From assembly GCA_023391335.1 (NCBI GenBank), contig JAEWBG010000020.1, positions 1 to 64,000 of the forward strand: a DNA stretch of 64,000 bases, in the 5' to 3' direction. Position numbers and translations under genes: made by a program. Below the pieces are notes generated by a model. That model worked only from the letters and a program-made list of their open reading frames with translations, was not told the DNA's origin and did no database searches. Source of the stretch: Pseudomonadota bacterium. Lineage in GTDB: Bacteria > Pseudomonadota > Gammaproteobacteria > Steroidobacterales > Steroidobacteraceae. Shown one piece after another: positions 45,014 to 53,063 of the stretch. Within the stretch, counting starts at the first letter, position 1; each line of letters starts with the position of its first letter.

Positions 45014-45131
45014 GTGATGGGGTGATGAGGTAATGGAGTGAAAGTGCAGACGCACGTCGGGAAGACCGGTCGAGGTCCAAATCAATACGCTGAGCCACGC
45101 CGTTCACTTCATCACTTCATCACCTCATCAC
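45014..45131. repeat. Octamer-word foldback between convergent genes
   Basis: The left arm 45014-45042 (GTGATGGG-type words) and the right arm 45103-45131 (ATCACTTC-type words) are complementary over 29 positions with four mismatches. Three of the four would be G-U pairs if the rightward transcript folded. The loop is ~60 nt. The right arm covers the stop codon of the leftward FlhB-like gene at 45128. The location between two converging genes fits a two-way terminator. Confidence 0.75.
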
Positions 45132-45418
45132 TTCAGTGGCGATTCCTTCACCGCCACGTTTCTCTTCCCCGTCACCGACCACGCGAACGCAAGGACGTGG
45201 GCGACGGCCACATAGAGATCGCGGGGAATTTCGTGGCCCAGCTCCAAACGTGAGAGCGCTGAGGCGAGCGCTGCGTCTTCTTGAAGCGGGACATTGTGTT
45301 CGCGAGCGACTTCGACAATGCGCTCGGCGACCGCGCCGCCGCCTTTCGCAACGAGGCGCGGGGCACCGCGACCGGAGTAGTGCAGTGCGACGGCAAGCGG
45401 CGGGCGGCGCTCGTTCAT
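45128..45418 (-). CDS. FlhB C-terminal-domain-like protein (YlqH family)
   Basis: Small protein of 96 residues matching only the cytoplasmic C-terminal domain of FlhB, the substrate-specificity switch of the flagellar type III exporter (RPPLAVALHYSG and PRLVAKGGG motifs, then VPLQEDAALASAL). The FlhB membrane part and the autocleavage NPTH sequence are absent. It overlaps the FliK-like gene by 4 nt (ATGA at 45415-45418), a pairing also known from Bacillus ylqG/ylqH and from pseudomonads. A role in export switching is plausible but the function of these short homologues is uncertain. The start is fixed by the overlap and by homology. Confidence 0.82.
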   Translation of the reverse strand: MNERRPPLAVALHYSGRGAPRLVAKGGGAVAERIVEVAREHNVPLQEDAALASALSRLELGHEIPRDLYVAVAHVLAFAWSVTGKRNVAVKESPLK

Positions 45419-46614
45419 GCGCGCACATCCACTAAGCGAGTCGGTCGAACGCCAGTGTCGGTTGCCGGCAGTCCATGCAAGCAGACGACGCGATCGACCT
45501 CGAGACCCGCATTGCGCAGCATCGATTCCAGGGTGCCGCGCTGCGCAGAAAGCGCTTCGACGACGCTCGGCGAACTCGCGCGAATTTGCACAGCGATGCG
45601 ATGACCTTGCAGGCTCACGCGAGCATGCAGAGATCCAGCGGAGCCGAGATCCATCGCGGCTTCGACCGACCACGACTGTGCCTCAGCTTCTTGCTTTGAA
45701 CTTGCACCATCGCGTTCGATTCGCAGACGCAGAACGCTCGCACGATCTTCGACACGCACCGGCAATTCGATGAGCAGTGCAGGATTGCTGGGATCCGCGG
45801 CATTGTTTGCAAGTTGAACGGTCGTCAATCTGGCGAGCGCGCCATCGGTCTGACGCGACAGCTCGTTCAATTGCTGGCCCGGTGTATCTAGCAATGAAAA
45901 TGTCGCAGGTGAATGCGGCAAGCTCGAGAGAGTGCCATTCGCCGTTGGTAGTGGCGCAGGCGCGGAGACATCGCTGCGGGCGAGCGCAGGACGCGCGCCG
46001 TTGTCTCGCAATGTGCGACTCAATTCGAGCATCAAAGCTTTGATGTCCGTTGTGATATCCGGATTCGGTTTGCCGGAAGGGGACGCAGCGAGATTGCTCT
46101 CCAGGAACGTACCGGATCGTTCAATTGCCGCTTGTAGTTGCGCAGGATTCTGCAGCGCGCGTGCGTCTGGTAGCGAGCGCCAAAGTTGAGCTGCTGCGTC
46201 CACCACTTCTTTGGGCAACTGAGCTGCGTTTTTGCCTTGTGCCAGCCACGCGAGATTCGCGAGCATCAAGGCAGGACTTTCTTGCCGCGGAATGAAGCGG
46301 CGCAATGCATCCGCGGTAACCGTCTGTTCGGCGGCCTCGCTCTCGGCAGTTTTGGATGAAAGCGTTTCGAGCGCGAGAACTGGATGATTGCGTAGCACTC
46401 GCACTTGGAGTTTCTCGCCATCCTGCGGGCCATCTTCATCGCCCGATGCGATGCGCGCGGGCAGGCGTTGGTCGCCAAGTTCCAGCCACAACTGTCCCGC
46501 CGCATCGCGAACCGCGACAGCTTGCAATATCGCACCGACTCGCCATTCGGACAGCAAGCTAGGTGCCGCGCTCGCGAGCGACGCGGTGCGGTAGCTGACG
46601 AGATCAATGCGCAT
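45415..46614 (-). CDS. FliK-like flagellar hook-length control protein
   Basis: Protein of 399 residues. The C-terminal ~90 residues match the FliK-type domain that contacts FlhB during the export switch (amphipathic strand LHARVSLQGHRIAVQIRAS, then a helix LSAQRGTLESMLRNAGL). The rest is a variable, Ala/Pro/Gln-rich and Leu-rich region, as expected for the ruler part of this family. It is co-encoded with a FlhB-C-like protein through a 4-nt overlap. It may be an accessory paralogue and not the main fliK, since no hook genes are near. Several ATG codons cluster at the start; 46614 has only a distant AAGGA. Confidence 0.75.
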   Translation of the reverse strand: MRIDLVSYRTASLASAAPSLLSEWRVGAILQAVAVRDAAGQLWLELGDQRLPARIASGDEDGPQDGEKLQVRVLRNHPVLALETLSSKTAESEAAEQTVTADALRRFIPRQESPALMLANLAWLAQGKNAAQLPKEVVDAAAQLWRSLPDARALQNPAQLQAAIERSGTFLESNLAASPSGKPNPDITTDIKALMLELSRTLRDNGARPALARSDVSAPAPLPTANGTLSSLPHSPATFSLLDTPGQQLNELSRQTDGALARLTTVQLANNAADPSNPALLIELPVRVEDRASVLRLRIERDGASSKQEAEAQSWSVEAAMDLGSAGSLHARVSLQGHRIAVQIRASSPSVVEALSAQRGTLESMLRNAGLEVDRVVCLHGLPATDTGVRPTRLVDVRA

Positions 46615-46638
46615 GCGATGCGTCCGAACCGATTCCTT

Positions 46639-46652
46639 GTGACTTACGTCAC
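46639..46652. promoter_or_regulatory. Inverted repeat GTGAC-TTAC-GTCAC upstream of the FliK-like gene
   Basis: A perfect 5-bp inverted repeat with a 4-bp spacer, 25-38 nt upstream of the start codon of the leftward FliK-like gene. It is a possible operator; no matching regulator can be named. Confidence 0.3.
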
Positions 46653-46707
46653 TGACTTTAGCGGCGGGTGAAGCGATTGCTTGAGCGAACCCGACCGGAA
46701 GGGAGGG

Positions 46708-46996
46708 CAGCCGGTGTCGGCTAGCGAGCCTAACGGCAAGCAGGCCCTGCGGCAGGCGAGCCCTACGGGCAGGCCAGAAAAGAAGAAGACTAAGAGGAAG
46801 CGCTCGCGCGCAAGGTAGCCGTTGGCAAGGAAGCCGCTGGCAAGGGGGCGCTACGCGCAGGCCAGAACCAGAATTGAAGAGGCAAGCCGACTGTGTCGGC
46901 AGGCGAGCCTAACGGCAGGCAAGCCCTGTGGGCAGGCGAGCGCTATGCGCAGGCCAGAAAGAGAATTGAAGAGGTAGCGCTACGCAGGCCAGTGTG
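46708..46996 (+). repeat. Mini-hairpin chain, purine-spacer half
   Basis: Dense GCC..GGC, GCCC..GGGC and GCG..CGC hairpins with AGGCAAG/AGGCGAG spacers, interrupted by AGAAAGAGAATTGAAGAGG-like filler that repeats twice. Loops vary (CTAC, CTGC, CTGT in the GCCC..GGGC unit) while stems are kept. Confidence 0.75.
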
Positions 46997-47007
46997 GAAA
47001 ACATTTC

Positions 47008-47114
47008 GGTCACTCGCGCGCAGGCGGGAGCCCATCCGTATTCCGGTTCTCGATCGCGCAGCGGATGCAAAGCTCTTGTGCTCGGATGGGTCCCCACTTG
47101 CGTGAGGATGACAG
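47008..47114. repeat. REP/BIME-like inverted pair
   Basis: The arms at 47024-47038 (GCGGGAGCCCATCCG) and 47083-47097 are complementary at 13 of 15 positions. They are flanked by sequences of the TCCCCACTTGCGTGAGGATGAC type, like the extragenic palindromes known from many proteobacteria. It sits at the symmetry centre between the purine and pyrimidine halves of the surrounding hairpin chains. Confidence 0.65.
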
Positions 47115-47123
47115 AAAGGAAGT

Positions 47124-47430
47124 TCTGGCTTGCGCGAAGCGCTTGCCTGCCAGTGGCTACCTTGCCGAAGGCTCGCCTGCCGGTGAGTCGTGCGCGACGA
47201 CCGGCTCCCTCTTCATTCTTTTCTCTGGCCTGCCGTTAGGCTTGCCTGCCCGCAGGGCTCGCTTGCCAACGGCTACCTTGCCCGAAGGGCTTGCCTCTTA
47301 TTCATGTTCCGCTCTGGCCTGCCGCTAGGCTTCCCTGCCCGCAGGGCTCGCTTGCCAACGGCTACCTTGCCCGCAGGGCTTGCCTCTTACTCATGTTGCC
47401 CGCAGGGCTTGCCTCTTAGATTTCCCCTTC
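47124..47430 (-). repeat. Mini-hairpin chain, pyrimidine-spacer half
   Basis: The reverse-strand counterpart of 46708-46996 (CTTGCCTGCC, GCCCGCAGGGC and GGCTACCTTGCC words). One 64-nt block (near 47250-47310) is repeated almost exactly about 67 nt later. Together the two halves could fold the 700-bp gap onto itself. No gene is seen in 46615-47592. Confidence 0.75.
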
Positions 47431-47499
47431 CTACGCGTTTCCCCTAACGCCTCTTGCTCACAACGCGACTTCCGTCCGGTTCTGGGCTTAACGGTTGTC

Positions 47500-47526
47500 T
47501 AAAGCCGCTCCGGGAAAGGCCGATAG
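47500..47526 (+). promoter_or_regulatory. Sigma-28 (FliA) promoter of the chemotaxis cluster
   Basis: TAAAGCCG at 47500-47507 and GCCGATAG at 47519-47526, separated by exactly 11 nt. The FliA consensus is TAAAGTTT-N11-GCCGATAA. It lies in front of the STAS and cheY genes and predicts co-expression of the cluster with late flagellar genes. Transcription would start near 47533. Confidence 0.75.
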
Positions 47527-47592
47527 CTTCGAAGAATCTGTGAAATGGGCAGCCAGATCGTTTGGCTGACGCCACGATTTCTAGAGTGCGTA

Positions 47593-47949
47593 ATGAAAAC
47601 GACCCGACGAAAGCGCGAACCTTCGCCACCGCACGCGCCGCAGAAAGCGGCCGCGCCGGTCATTGCTTTGGCGAGCAATTGCAGCGTGAAGGACGCGGCT
47701 GTCCTCAAGGCAACTTTGCAGGGTGCCGAGCAGAGCGCTGAAGCAGTGACGGTCGATGTCACGGCGGTGGAGCGCATCGATACGGCCAGCATGCAATTGC
47801 TCTGTGCCTTCGTTCGCGATCGACATACGCGTAATCAGAGCGTGCAGTGGCGCGGCGCCTCTGCGGCTTTGGATGAAGCAGTGAAACTGCTGGGCGTAAA
47901 CGAGCTGATGCATTGGGAATCGGCCGAACGAGGGGGAGCTGCATCGTGA
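47593..47949 (+). CDS. STAS-domain protein, first gene of the chemotaxis cluster
   Basis: Protein of 118 residues with a basic N-terminus and a STAS/MlaB-like domain (~20-112). The motif VDVTAVERIDTASMQLLCAF matches the anti-sigma-factor-antagonist loop, where a Ser or Thr is phosphorylated in many relatives; here T-A-S occupies that site. It is cotranscribed with cheY (4-nt overlap, GTGA). STAS proteins head several gammaproteobacterial che clusters, but what they do there is not settled. An earlier ATG at 47545 is in frame, just after the predicted transcription start; 47593 fits the domain better but has a weak ribosome binding site. Confidence 0.75.
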   Translation: MKTTRRKREPSPPHAPQKAAAPVIALASNCSVKDAAVLKATLQGAEQSAEAVTVDVTAVERIDTASMQLLCAFVRDRHTRNQSVQWRGASAALDEAVKLLGVNELMHWESAERGGAAS

Positions 47950-48308
47950 CACGCATACTTGCAGTCGATGATTCGCCGTCGATGCGCGACATGGTGCGCA
48001 TTGCATTGACGAGCGCCGGATTCGATGTGATTCAAGCGAACGATGGCGAGCACGCACTCGAGTTGGCGCGCAAAGGCACGTTCGATTTGATTCTGTCGGA
48101 CGTGAACATGCCCCGTATGGACGGCATTGCATTGATTCGCGCGTTGCGCGCTGAGGCGTCTTATCGCCACACACCGATTCTGATGCTGACGACGGACGGT
48201 TCGCCCGAGCGTAAAAAGGAAGGCAAAGAGGCGGGTGCGACCGGTTGGATCGTCAAACCATTCGATCCGGCGCAGCTCATTGCAACGATGCATCGAGTGC
48301 TGAGGTAA
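47946..48308 (+). CDS. cheY: CheY-type single-domain response regulator
   Basis: 120 residues, a receiver domain only. The acidic pair is DD at ~8-9, the phospho-acceptor is D52 (ILSDVNMPRMDG), and the conserved Thr and Lys are in LMLTTDG and WIVKPF. It overlaps the STAS gene by 4 nt with a GTG start preceded by GAGGGGGAG, and ends 3 nt before cheA. It probably carries the CheA signal to the flagellar motor or another output. Without cheZ or cheC nearby, the phosphatase is unknown. Confidence 0.92.
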   Translation: MTRILAVDDSPSMRDMVRIALTSAGFDVIQANDGEHALELARKGTFDLILSDVNMPRMDGIALIRALRAEASYRHTPILMLTTDGSPERKKEGKEAGATGWIVKPFDPAQLIATMHRVLR

Positions 48309-48311
48309 CCC

Positions 48312-50417
48312 ATGGCGCTCGATCTTGCCCAATTTCACGATGCGTTCTTCGACGAGAGCTTCGAGGCTCTAGATACGATGGAAGCGTCGTTGTTGAAATT
48401 GAACTTGGGTGCACCCGAGCCCGAGTTGGTCAACACGATTTTCCGCGTCGCGCACTCCATCAAAGGCGGTAGTGCGACGTTTGGCTTCTCCGAAGTCGCG
48501 TCATTCACGCATACCTGCGAAACGCTGCTCGACGAGTTGCGCGGCAATCGCATGCAGGTCACGCGGCACATCACTGACCTGCTATTGAAGTCCGTGGACG
48601 TGATGCGCGACATGCTCCGCGCCGTTCAGAACAAGTCGCCGGTCGATGCGCAGAAAGTCGCCGATCTGCAGTTCGATCTGGAACTCGCGATCGTGCAGAA
48701 GAACACGCCCCCCGCGGCACCGGCCGCAGTTGCACCGGTTGCTGCCGCGGCACCGTCTGCTCCGAGCGCAAAGCATCGTTGGCAGATTCAGTTTCGTCCG
48801 TTCCCGCAACTCTTCGTGCACGGAAACGATCCGCTGCGCATGTTGCGTGAACTCTCCGAACTCGGCGAGTTCAGCGTGCGCTTGGATTCGGAAGAGCTTC
48901 CGGCACTGCACGAGGTCAACCCCGAGGTTTGCTATTGGTCTTGGGAGATCACGCTCGCCACCGATGCAAATCGCGAAGCGATCGACCAAGTATTCGACTG
49001 GGCGGAAGGCGATTGCGAGCTCGTCATCACCGATGCGAATGCGACGAATGAAACGCCTACGCCGGTAGCACAGCCCGAACCCGTTGCGGCTGCAGCACCA
49101 CCGGTTGCTGAAGCGCATGCCGCGGACCCTGCCGTGGCCGAGCCGGCGGCAGTTGCACCGGCTCCAACGCCGGTAGCGCCGGCAGCCTCGAAGCCGCATC
49201 CCGTCGAGAACACGGAAGGACCGAAGCATGCGCTTGGCGACGGCAGTTCGATTCGCGTCAGCACCGAAAAAATCGACGAGTTGATGAACACCGTCGGTGA
49301 GCTCGTCATCACGCAATCGATGCTGAGTCAGCTCGGCATGAAAGTGGTGGGGCCGGTGGCAGAACAACTGCGCTCCGGTCTCGCACAGCTCGAGCGCAAC
49401 ATGCGTGAGCTGCAAGAAAGTGTCATGCGAGTTCGCATGTTGCCGATCAGCTTCGTCTTTAGCCGCTTCCCCCGCATGGTGCGCGATCTAAGTCAGCGCC
49501 TGGGCAAGCATGTCGAGTTGAAGGTCACGGGTGAGCAGACGGAGCTCGACAAGACCGTGCTCGAGAAAATCGGCGATCCGTTGGTCCACCTCGTGCGTAA
49601 TAGTGTGGATCACGGAATCGAAATGCCGGATGTGCGGCAACAGGCAGGCAAGTCTGCGACCGGCACCGTGTTCTTGGAGGCTTATCACAAGGGCGGAAAT
49701 ATCACGGTCGAGGTCGGCGACGACGGCGGCGGTTTGAATCGCGATCGCATTCTTGCCAAAGCCCGCTCGCGCGGCTTGATCGGGCCGAACGATCAGCTTT
49801 CCGACGATGCAATTTACGAATTGATATTTGTCGCAGGCTTCTCGACTGCTGAGCAGACGACGGACATTTCCGGTCGTGGTGTCGGCATGGATGTCGTGCG
49901 CCGGAACATCAAAGAACTTGGCGGCACCATCGAGGTGCGCTCGACTCTCGGCAAGGGCTCGCGATTCATCATCACGCTGCCGCTCACGCTGGCAATCGTG
50001 GACGGTCAGTCGGTCGCAGTCGGCACTGAGACGTACATCGTGCCGTTGATCACCATCATCGAGTCGCTGCAGTTGAAGCCCGACATGATCAATCGCATCG
50101 CGGGGCAGGGCGAGGTGTTCTGGTTCCGCGACGGCTACGTGCCGATCGTGCGCCTGCACGACGTGTTTGGCGTCAAGCCGCGCACCACCCAACTTCACGA
50201 AGGTTTGATCATGGTCGTCGAGGGCGAAGGCCGTCGCGTGGGTCTGTTCGTCGACGATCTGCTTGGCCAACAGCAAGTGGTCATCAAATCTTTGGAAACG
50301 AATTTCCGCCGCGTCGATGGCGTCTCGGGCGCCACGATTCTGGGCGATGGGGCGGTAGCGCTGATTATGGATGTGCCCGGTTTGATCCGCGTCGCGTCCC
50401 AGAAGGCAGCGGCGTAG
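48312..50417 (+). CDS. cheA: Chemotaxis histidine kinase CheA
   Basis: 701 residues. P1/Hpt domain ~1-105 with phosphoryl-accepting H48 (FRVAHSIKGG). P2-like domain ~155-240, set off by Ala/Pro linkers. P3 dimerisation ~310-375 (TEKIDELMNTVGELVI). P4 ATPase ~375-545 with N box (LVRNSVDHGIE), G1 (GDDGGG) and the GRGVGMDVV motif. P5 CheW-like domain ~550-695. All catalytic motifs are intact. It phosphorylates the CheY and CheB encoded in the same cluster, under control of the receptor and CheW. It sits between cheY (3-nt gap) and the receptor gene (49-nt gap). Confidence 0.96.
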   Translation: MALDLAQFHDAFFDESFEALDTMEASLLKLNLGAPEPELVNTIFRVAHSIKGGSATFGFSEVASFTHTCETLLDELRGNRMQVTRHITDLLLKSVDVMRDMLRAVQNKSPVDAQKVADLQFDLELAIVQKNTPPAAPAAVAPVAAAAPSAPSAKHRWQIQFRPFPQLFVHGNDPLRMLRELSELGEFSVRLDSEELPALHEVNPEVCYWSWEITLATDANREAIDQVFDWAEGDCELVITDANATNETPTPVAQPEPVAAAAPPVAEAHAADPAVAEPAAVAPAPTPVAPAASKPHPVENTEGPKHALGDGSSIRVSTEKIDELMNTVGELVITQSMLSQLGMKVVGPVAEQLRSGLAQLERNMRELQESVMRVRMLPISFVFSRFPRMVRDLSQRLGKHVELKVTGEQTELDKTVLEKIGDPLVHLVRNSVDHGIEMPDVRQQAGKSATGTVFLEAYHKGGNITVEVGDDGGGLNRDRILAKARSRGLIGPNDQLSDDAIYELIFVAGFSTAEQTTDISGRGVGMDVVRRNIKELGGTIEVRSTLGKGSRFIITLPLTLAIVDGQSVAVGTETYIVPLITIIESLQLKPDMINRIAGQGEVFWFRDGYVPIVRLHDVFGVKPRTTQLHEGLIMVVEGEGRRVGLFVDDLLGQQQVVIKSLETNFRRVDGVSGATILGDGAVALIMDVPGLIRVASQKAAA

Positions 50418-50466
50418 TGGTTAAGGAAACGATCGAAAGTTTGGATTGCATTTAGAAGGTAAGAAC

Positions 50467-52176
50467 ATGCGGAATCTCACGGTTAAGGCGAAGCTCTTCG
50501 CCACTTTGGCACTGACCTCCGCCATCCTGGTGGTCGTCGGTATCCTCGGGTTCACCGGAACTCGCTCCAGTAACGCAGACCTGGATGCGATTTTCTCGAA
50601 CCGCTTCATGCCGACCGGTTGGATCGGCACGATCACGGCGTATGAACGCGAGATCCTGGAGAAGGCCGAAGAGGTCGTGATCCGCCAGGACGCGAGCACC
50701 GTCAAAGGTGCGCTCGATGTCCTGAACAGCCGCGGCGCCGACGTGAAGTCGCTGTGGGCAAAGATCGAAGCGACCGAGCTCACGGACAAGGAAAAAGTTA
50801 TCTCGCAGGAGTTCGGCCAATACGAGCGCGATGTGCTGTCGTATGTCGAGCAGGCCTTGTTGTCCGCGCAAGCCGGCTCGTTCGACAAAGCCGAGAAGAT
50901 GCTCATCGACAATGCACGTCCGACCTACGACAAGATGACTGAAGCGAGCGATCGCTTGCTTGCTACGCAGATTCAGGTCGCGCAAGAAATGCGCACTGCG
51001 GCTGAATCTCGCTTCAAGCGCAACAGCGCCCTCATCACGGCCTCGATTCTGATCGGCATCGGTTTGGCGGTGGCATTCGGCGTGCTGCTCATCCGTTCGA
51101 TCATCGGTGCGTTGAGTGCGGCCGTGAACATTGCGGATCGCATTGCCGGCGGCGAGCTGGGCAACGAAGTGCAAGTCAACAGCAACGACGAGCTGGGCCG
51201 GTTGCTCGACTCGCTCAAGCGCATGGATTCTAAACTGGTTGAGATCGTCACTGGCGTACGTGGCAGTGCCGATGCCGTAGGTGCAGCAGCTCGTCAGCTG
51301 TCGCATGGCAACGATGATCTTTCGCAGCGTACGCAAGAACAGGCTGCGGCACTCGAAGAGACGGCTTCCAGCATGGAGCAGATGACGGCGACCGTGAAAC
51401 AGAACGCGGACAACGCGCGTCAAGCGAATCAACTCGCCGTGGGCGCCCGCGAACAGGCGGAGAAGGGCGGCTCTGTCGTGCATCGCGCGATCGGTGCGAT
51501 GGGCGAGATCAATGCGTCGAGCCGCAAGATCGCAGACATCATCAGCGTGATCGATGAGATCGCCTTCCAAACCAACTTGCTTGCGTTGAACGCTGCGGTG
51601 GAAGCGGCGCGTGCCGGCGAACAAGGTCGTGGCTTCGCTGTGGTCGCAACCGAAGTGCGCAACCTGGCGCAACGCAGCGCCAGCGCCGCGAAAGAGATCA
51701 AGGACCTGATCAACGACTCTGTCGATAAGGTGAAGGTCGGTTCGGAACTCGTAGACGAATCAGGCAAGACCCTATCGGAAATCATGGAAAGCGTTAAGAA
51801 GGTTACGGATATCGTGGCCGAAATTGCTGCTGCGAGCGAAGAGCAGTCGGCGGGTATCGAACAGGTCAACAACGCTGTCAGCCAGATGGACAACGTCACT
51901 CAGCAGAACGCAGCGCTAGTGGAAGAAGCGTCGGCGGCCAGCAAGTCGATGGAGCAGCAGTCTGGCCAGCTCGTCTCGCAAATTGGCTACTTCCGCAGCA
52001 ATCAGGCGTACACGCCTCCGCAGCCGGTGGTGATGGAACGTCCGCAAGTGCGCAACACGGTTGCGATGCCTGCGGCGAAGCCGAAGCGGCCTGCTGCGCC
52101 ACGCGCGGTGTCGAAGCCGGCTCCGGCTCCGATGGCGAAAGCGAGCGGCGATGACAGTGTGTGGCAGGAGTTTTAA
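50467..52176 (+). CDS. Transmembrane methyl-accepting chemotaxis protein with C-terminal WQEF tether
   Basis: 569 residues. TM1 ~8-30; a periplasmic four-helix-bundle-like sensor domain ~31-183; TM2 ~185-210; HAMP ~210-265; a signalling domain whose hairpin tip ([21 protein letters not shown]) contacts CheA/CheW. A Pro/Ala linker leads to the last residues, DSVWQEF, which fit the x-W-x-x-F pentapeptide by which CheR and sometimes CheB dock on receptors (NWETF in E. coli Tar, GWEEF in P. aeruginosa Aer2). It is therefore probably a full-function receptor, methylated by the clustered CheR. ATG 50467 has AGAAGG upstream. The ligand is unknown. Confidence 0.94.
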   Translation: MRNLTVKAKLFATLALTSAILVVVGILGFTGTRSSNADLDAIFSNRFMPTGWIGTITAYEREILEKAEEVVIRQDASTVKGALDVLNSRGADVKSLWAKIEATELTDKEKVISQEFGQYERDVLSYVEQALLSAQAGSFDKAEKMLIDNARPTYDKMTEASDRLLATQIQVAQEMRTAAESRFKRNSALITASILIGIGLAVAFGVLLIRSIIGALSAAVNIADRIAGGELGNEVQVNSNDELGRLLDSLKRMDSKLVEIVTGVRGSADAVGAAARQLSHGNDDLSQRTQEQAAALEETASSMEQMTATVKQNADNARQANQLAVGAREQAEKGGSVVHRAIGAMGEINASSRKIADIISVIDEIAFQTNLLALNAAVEAARAGEQGRGFAVVATEVRNLAQRSASAAKEIKDLINDSVDKVKVGSELVDESGKTLSEIMESVKKVTDIVAEIAAASEEQSAGIEQVNNAVSQMDNVTQQNAALVEEASAASKSMEQQSGQLVSQIGYFRSNQAYTPPQPVVMERPQVRNTVAMPAAKPKRPAAPRAVSKPAPAPMAKASGDDSVWQEF

Positions 52177-52198
52177 CTGATCACTCGCTGGTCGCTCG

Positions 52199-52237
52199 CT
52201 AGTGACTGGTGACTAGTGACTAGTGACTGGTGACTAG
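52199..52237. repeat. TAGTGAC heptamer array
   Basis: Five to six copies of TAGTGAC/TGGTGAC directly after the receptor gene. The ACTAGT core is self-complementary, so the array can pair with itself. It uses the reverse complement of the word at 82-103 and 30363-30408. Confidence 0.75.
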
Positions 52238-52259
52238 AGGATAGGAAGAGTGGGGAATT

Positions 52260-52338
52260 CGTGGATCGTGACTCGGGGTTTCGGGGTTCGGCGTTCAGCA
52301 ACTGGAAACGACCCGCGACCCACGATCCCCGAACCACG
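52260..52338. repeat. CGKGGNT heptamer foldback between MCP and cheW
   Basis: The left arm 52260-52291 consists of 7-nt words such as CGTGGAT and CGGGGTT. The right arm 52312-52338 is, on the other strand, CGTGGTT, CGGGGAT, CGTGGGT. Pairing is imperfect but in register, with a ~20-nt loop. It ends 23 nt before the cheW start. Confidence 0.65.
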
Positions 52339-52361
52339 TTGATTGAACAGGCGGAACTATC

Positions 52362-52895
52362 GTGACGAATCAAAGCGAAGCTGCGAGAGCGAACTCGGGC
52401 GATCAAGCGGAAGCCCCAGGCGGCTCCAATCAGGTACTCACCTTCACGCTGGGTGAAGAGACCTATGGTGTGGATATTCTGCGGGTGCAGGAAATCCGTG
52501 GATGGTCTCCGGTTACGCGCATTCCGCAGGCGCCGAATCACGTGCTGGGTGTGTTGAACCTGCGCGGTTCGATCGTGCCGATCGTCGACTTGCGCATGCG
52601 CTTTAGCTTGCAGCGCGCTGAGTACACGCCGCTGACCGTGATCATCGTGCTCTCGGTTGAATCTCCAGTCGGTCGTCGCGATTTCGGCGTCGTCGTGGAC
52701 GGCGTCTCCGATGTGATCGACGTTGCGACAAACGATGTGAAGCCCGCTCCCGAATTGGGGTCGCACATCAGCACTGAATTTATCGAAGGGTTGGCCGCGG
52801 TCTCCGGACGCATGGTGATGCTACTGGATATCGATCAACTCATCGGCGGCGACGTCACGGGAGTGGCGCCGTTACCCGTCGCGGCCAATGGGTGA
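52362..52895 (+). CDS. cheW: Chemotaxis coupling protein CheW
   Basis: 177 residues: a Ser/Asn/Gln-rich N-terminal tail (~25 residues) and one CheW domain (~28-165; motifs FTLGEETYGVDILRVQEI, GVLNLRGSIVPIVDLR). It bridges CheA and the receptor. The start is a GTG with GGCGGA upstream. It lies between two foldback elements that separate it from the receptor gene and from cheR, so its transcript level may be set separately. Confidence 0.94.
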   Translation: MTNQSEAARANSGDQAEAPGGSNQVLTFTLGEETYGVDILRVQEIRGWSPVTRIPQAPNHVLGVLNLRGSIVPIVDLRMRFSLQRAEYTPLTVIIVLSVESPVGRRDFGVVVDGVSDVIDVATNDVKPAPELGSHISTEFIEGLAAVSGRMVMLLDIDQLIGGDVTGVAPLPVAANG

Positions 52896-52906
52896 GGTGG
52901 TGACTT

Positions 52907-53052
52907 GCGGATAGCGGATCGCGGATAGAAGAGCAGGCGTGGAAGAGGACCAGGCGATCCAACGCGACGTTCTACTGGTCGCTGTGGTGAACGTGACTAG
53001 GTGTGCGCCAACGTTTCTTGTCTGACTATCCGCCATCCGCGATCCGCCATCC
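52907..53052. repeat. GCGGATA heptamer foldback between cheW and cheR
   Basis: The left arm at 52907-52928 is three copies of GCGGAT(A/C). The right arm at 53026-53052 carries the complementary words. A 20-bp stretch (52909-52928) matches the reverse complement of the right arm at 18 positions. The loop is ~100 nt and holds no gene. It ends 11 nt before the cheR start. Confidence 0.75.
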
Positions 53053-53063
53053 AACTTTTTTCC

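Noticed and set aside
46708..47430. Possible CRISPR array
   Set aside because: Spacing is far too short and irregular, the constant part is only ~6 nt, the variable part is a hairpin, and no cas genes are present.
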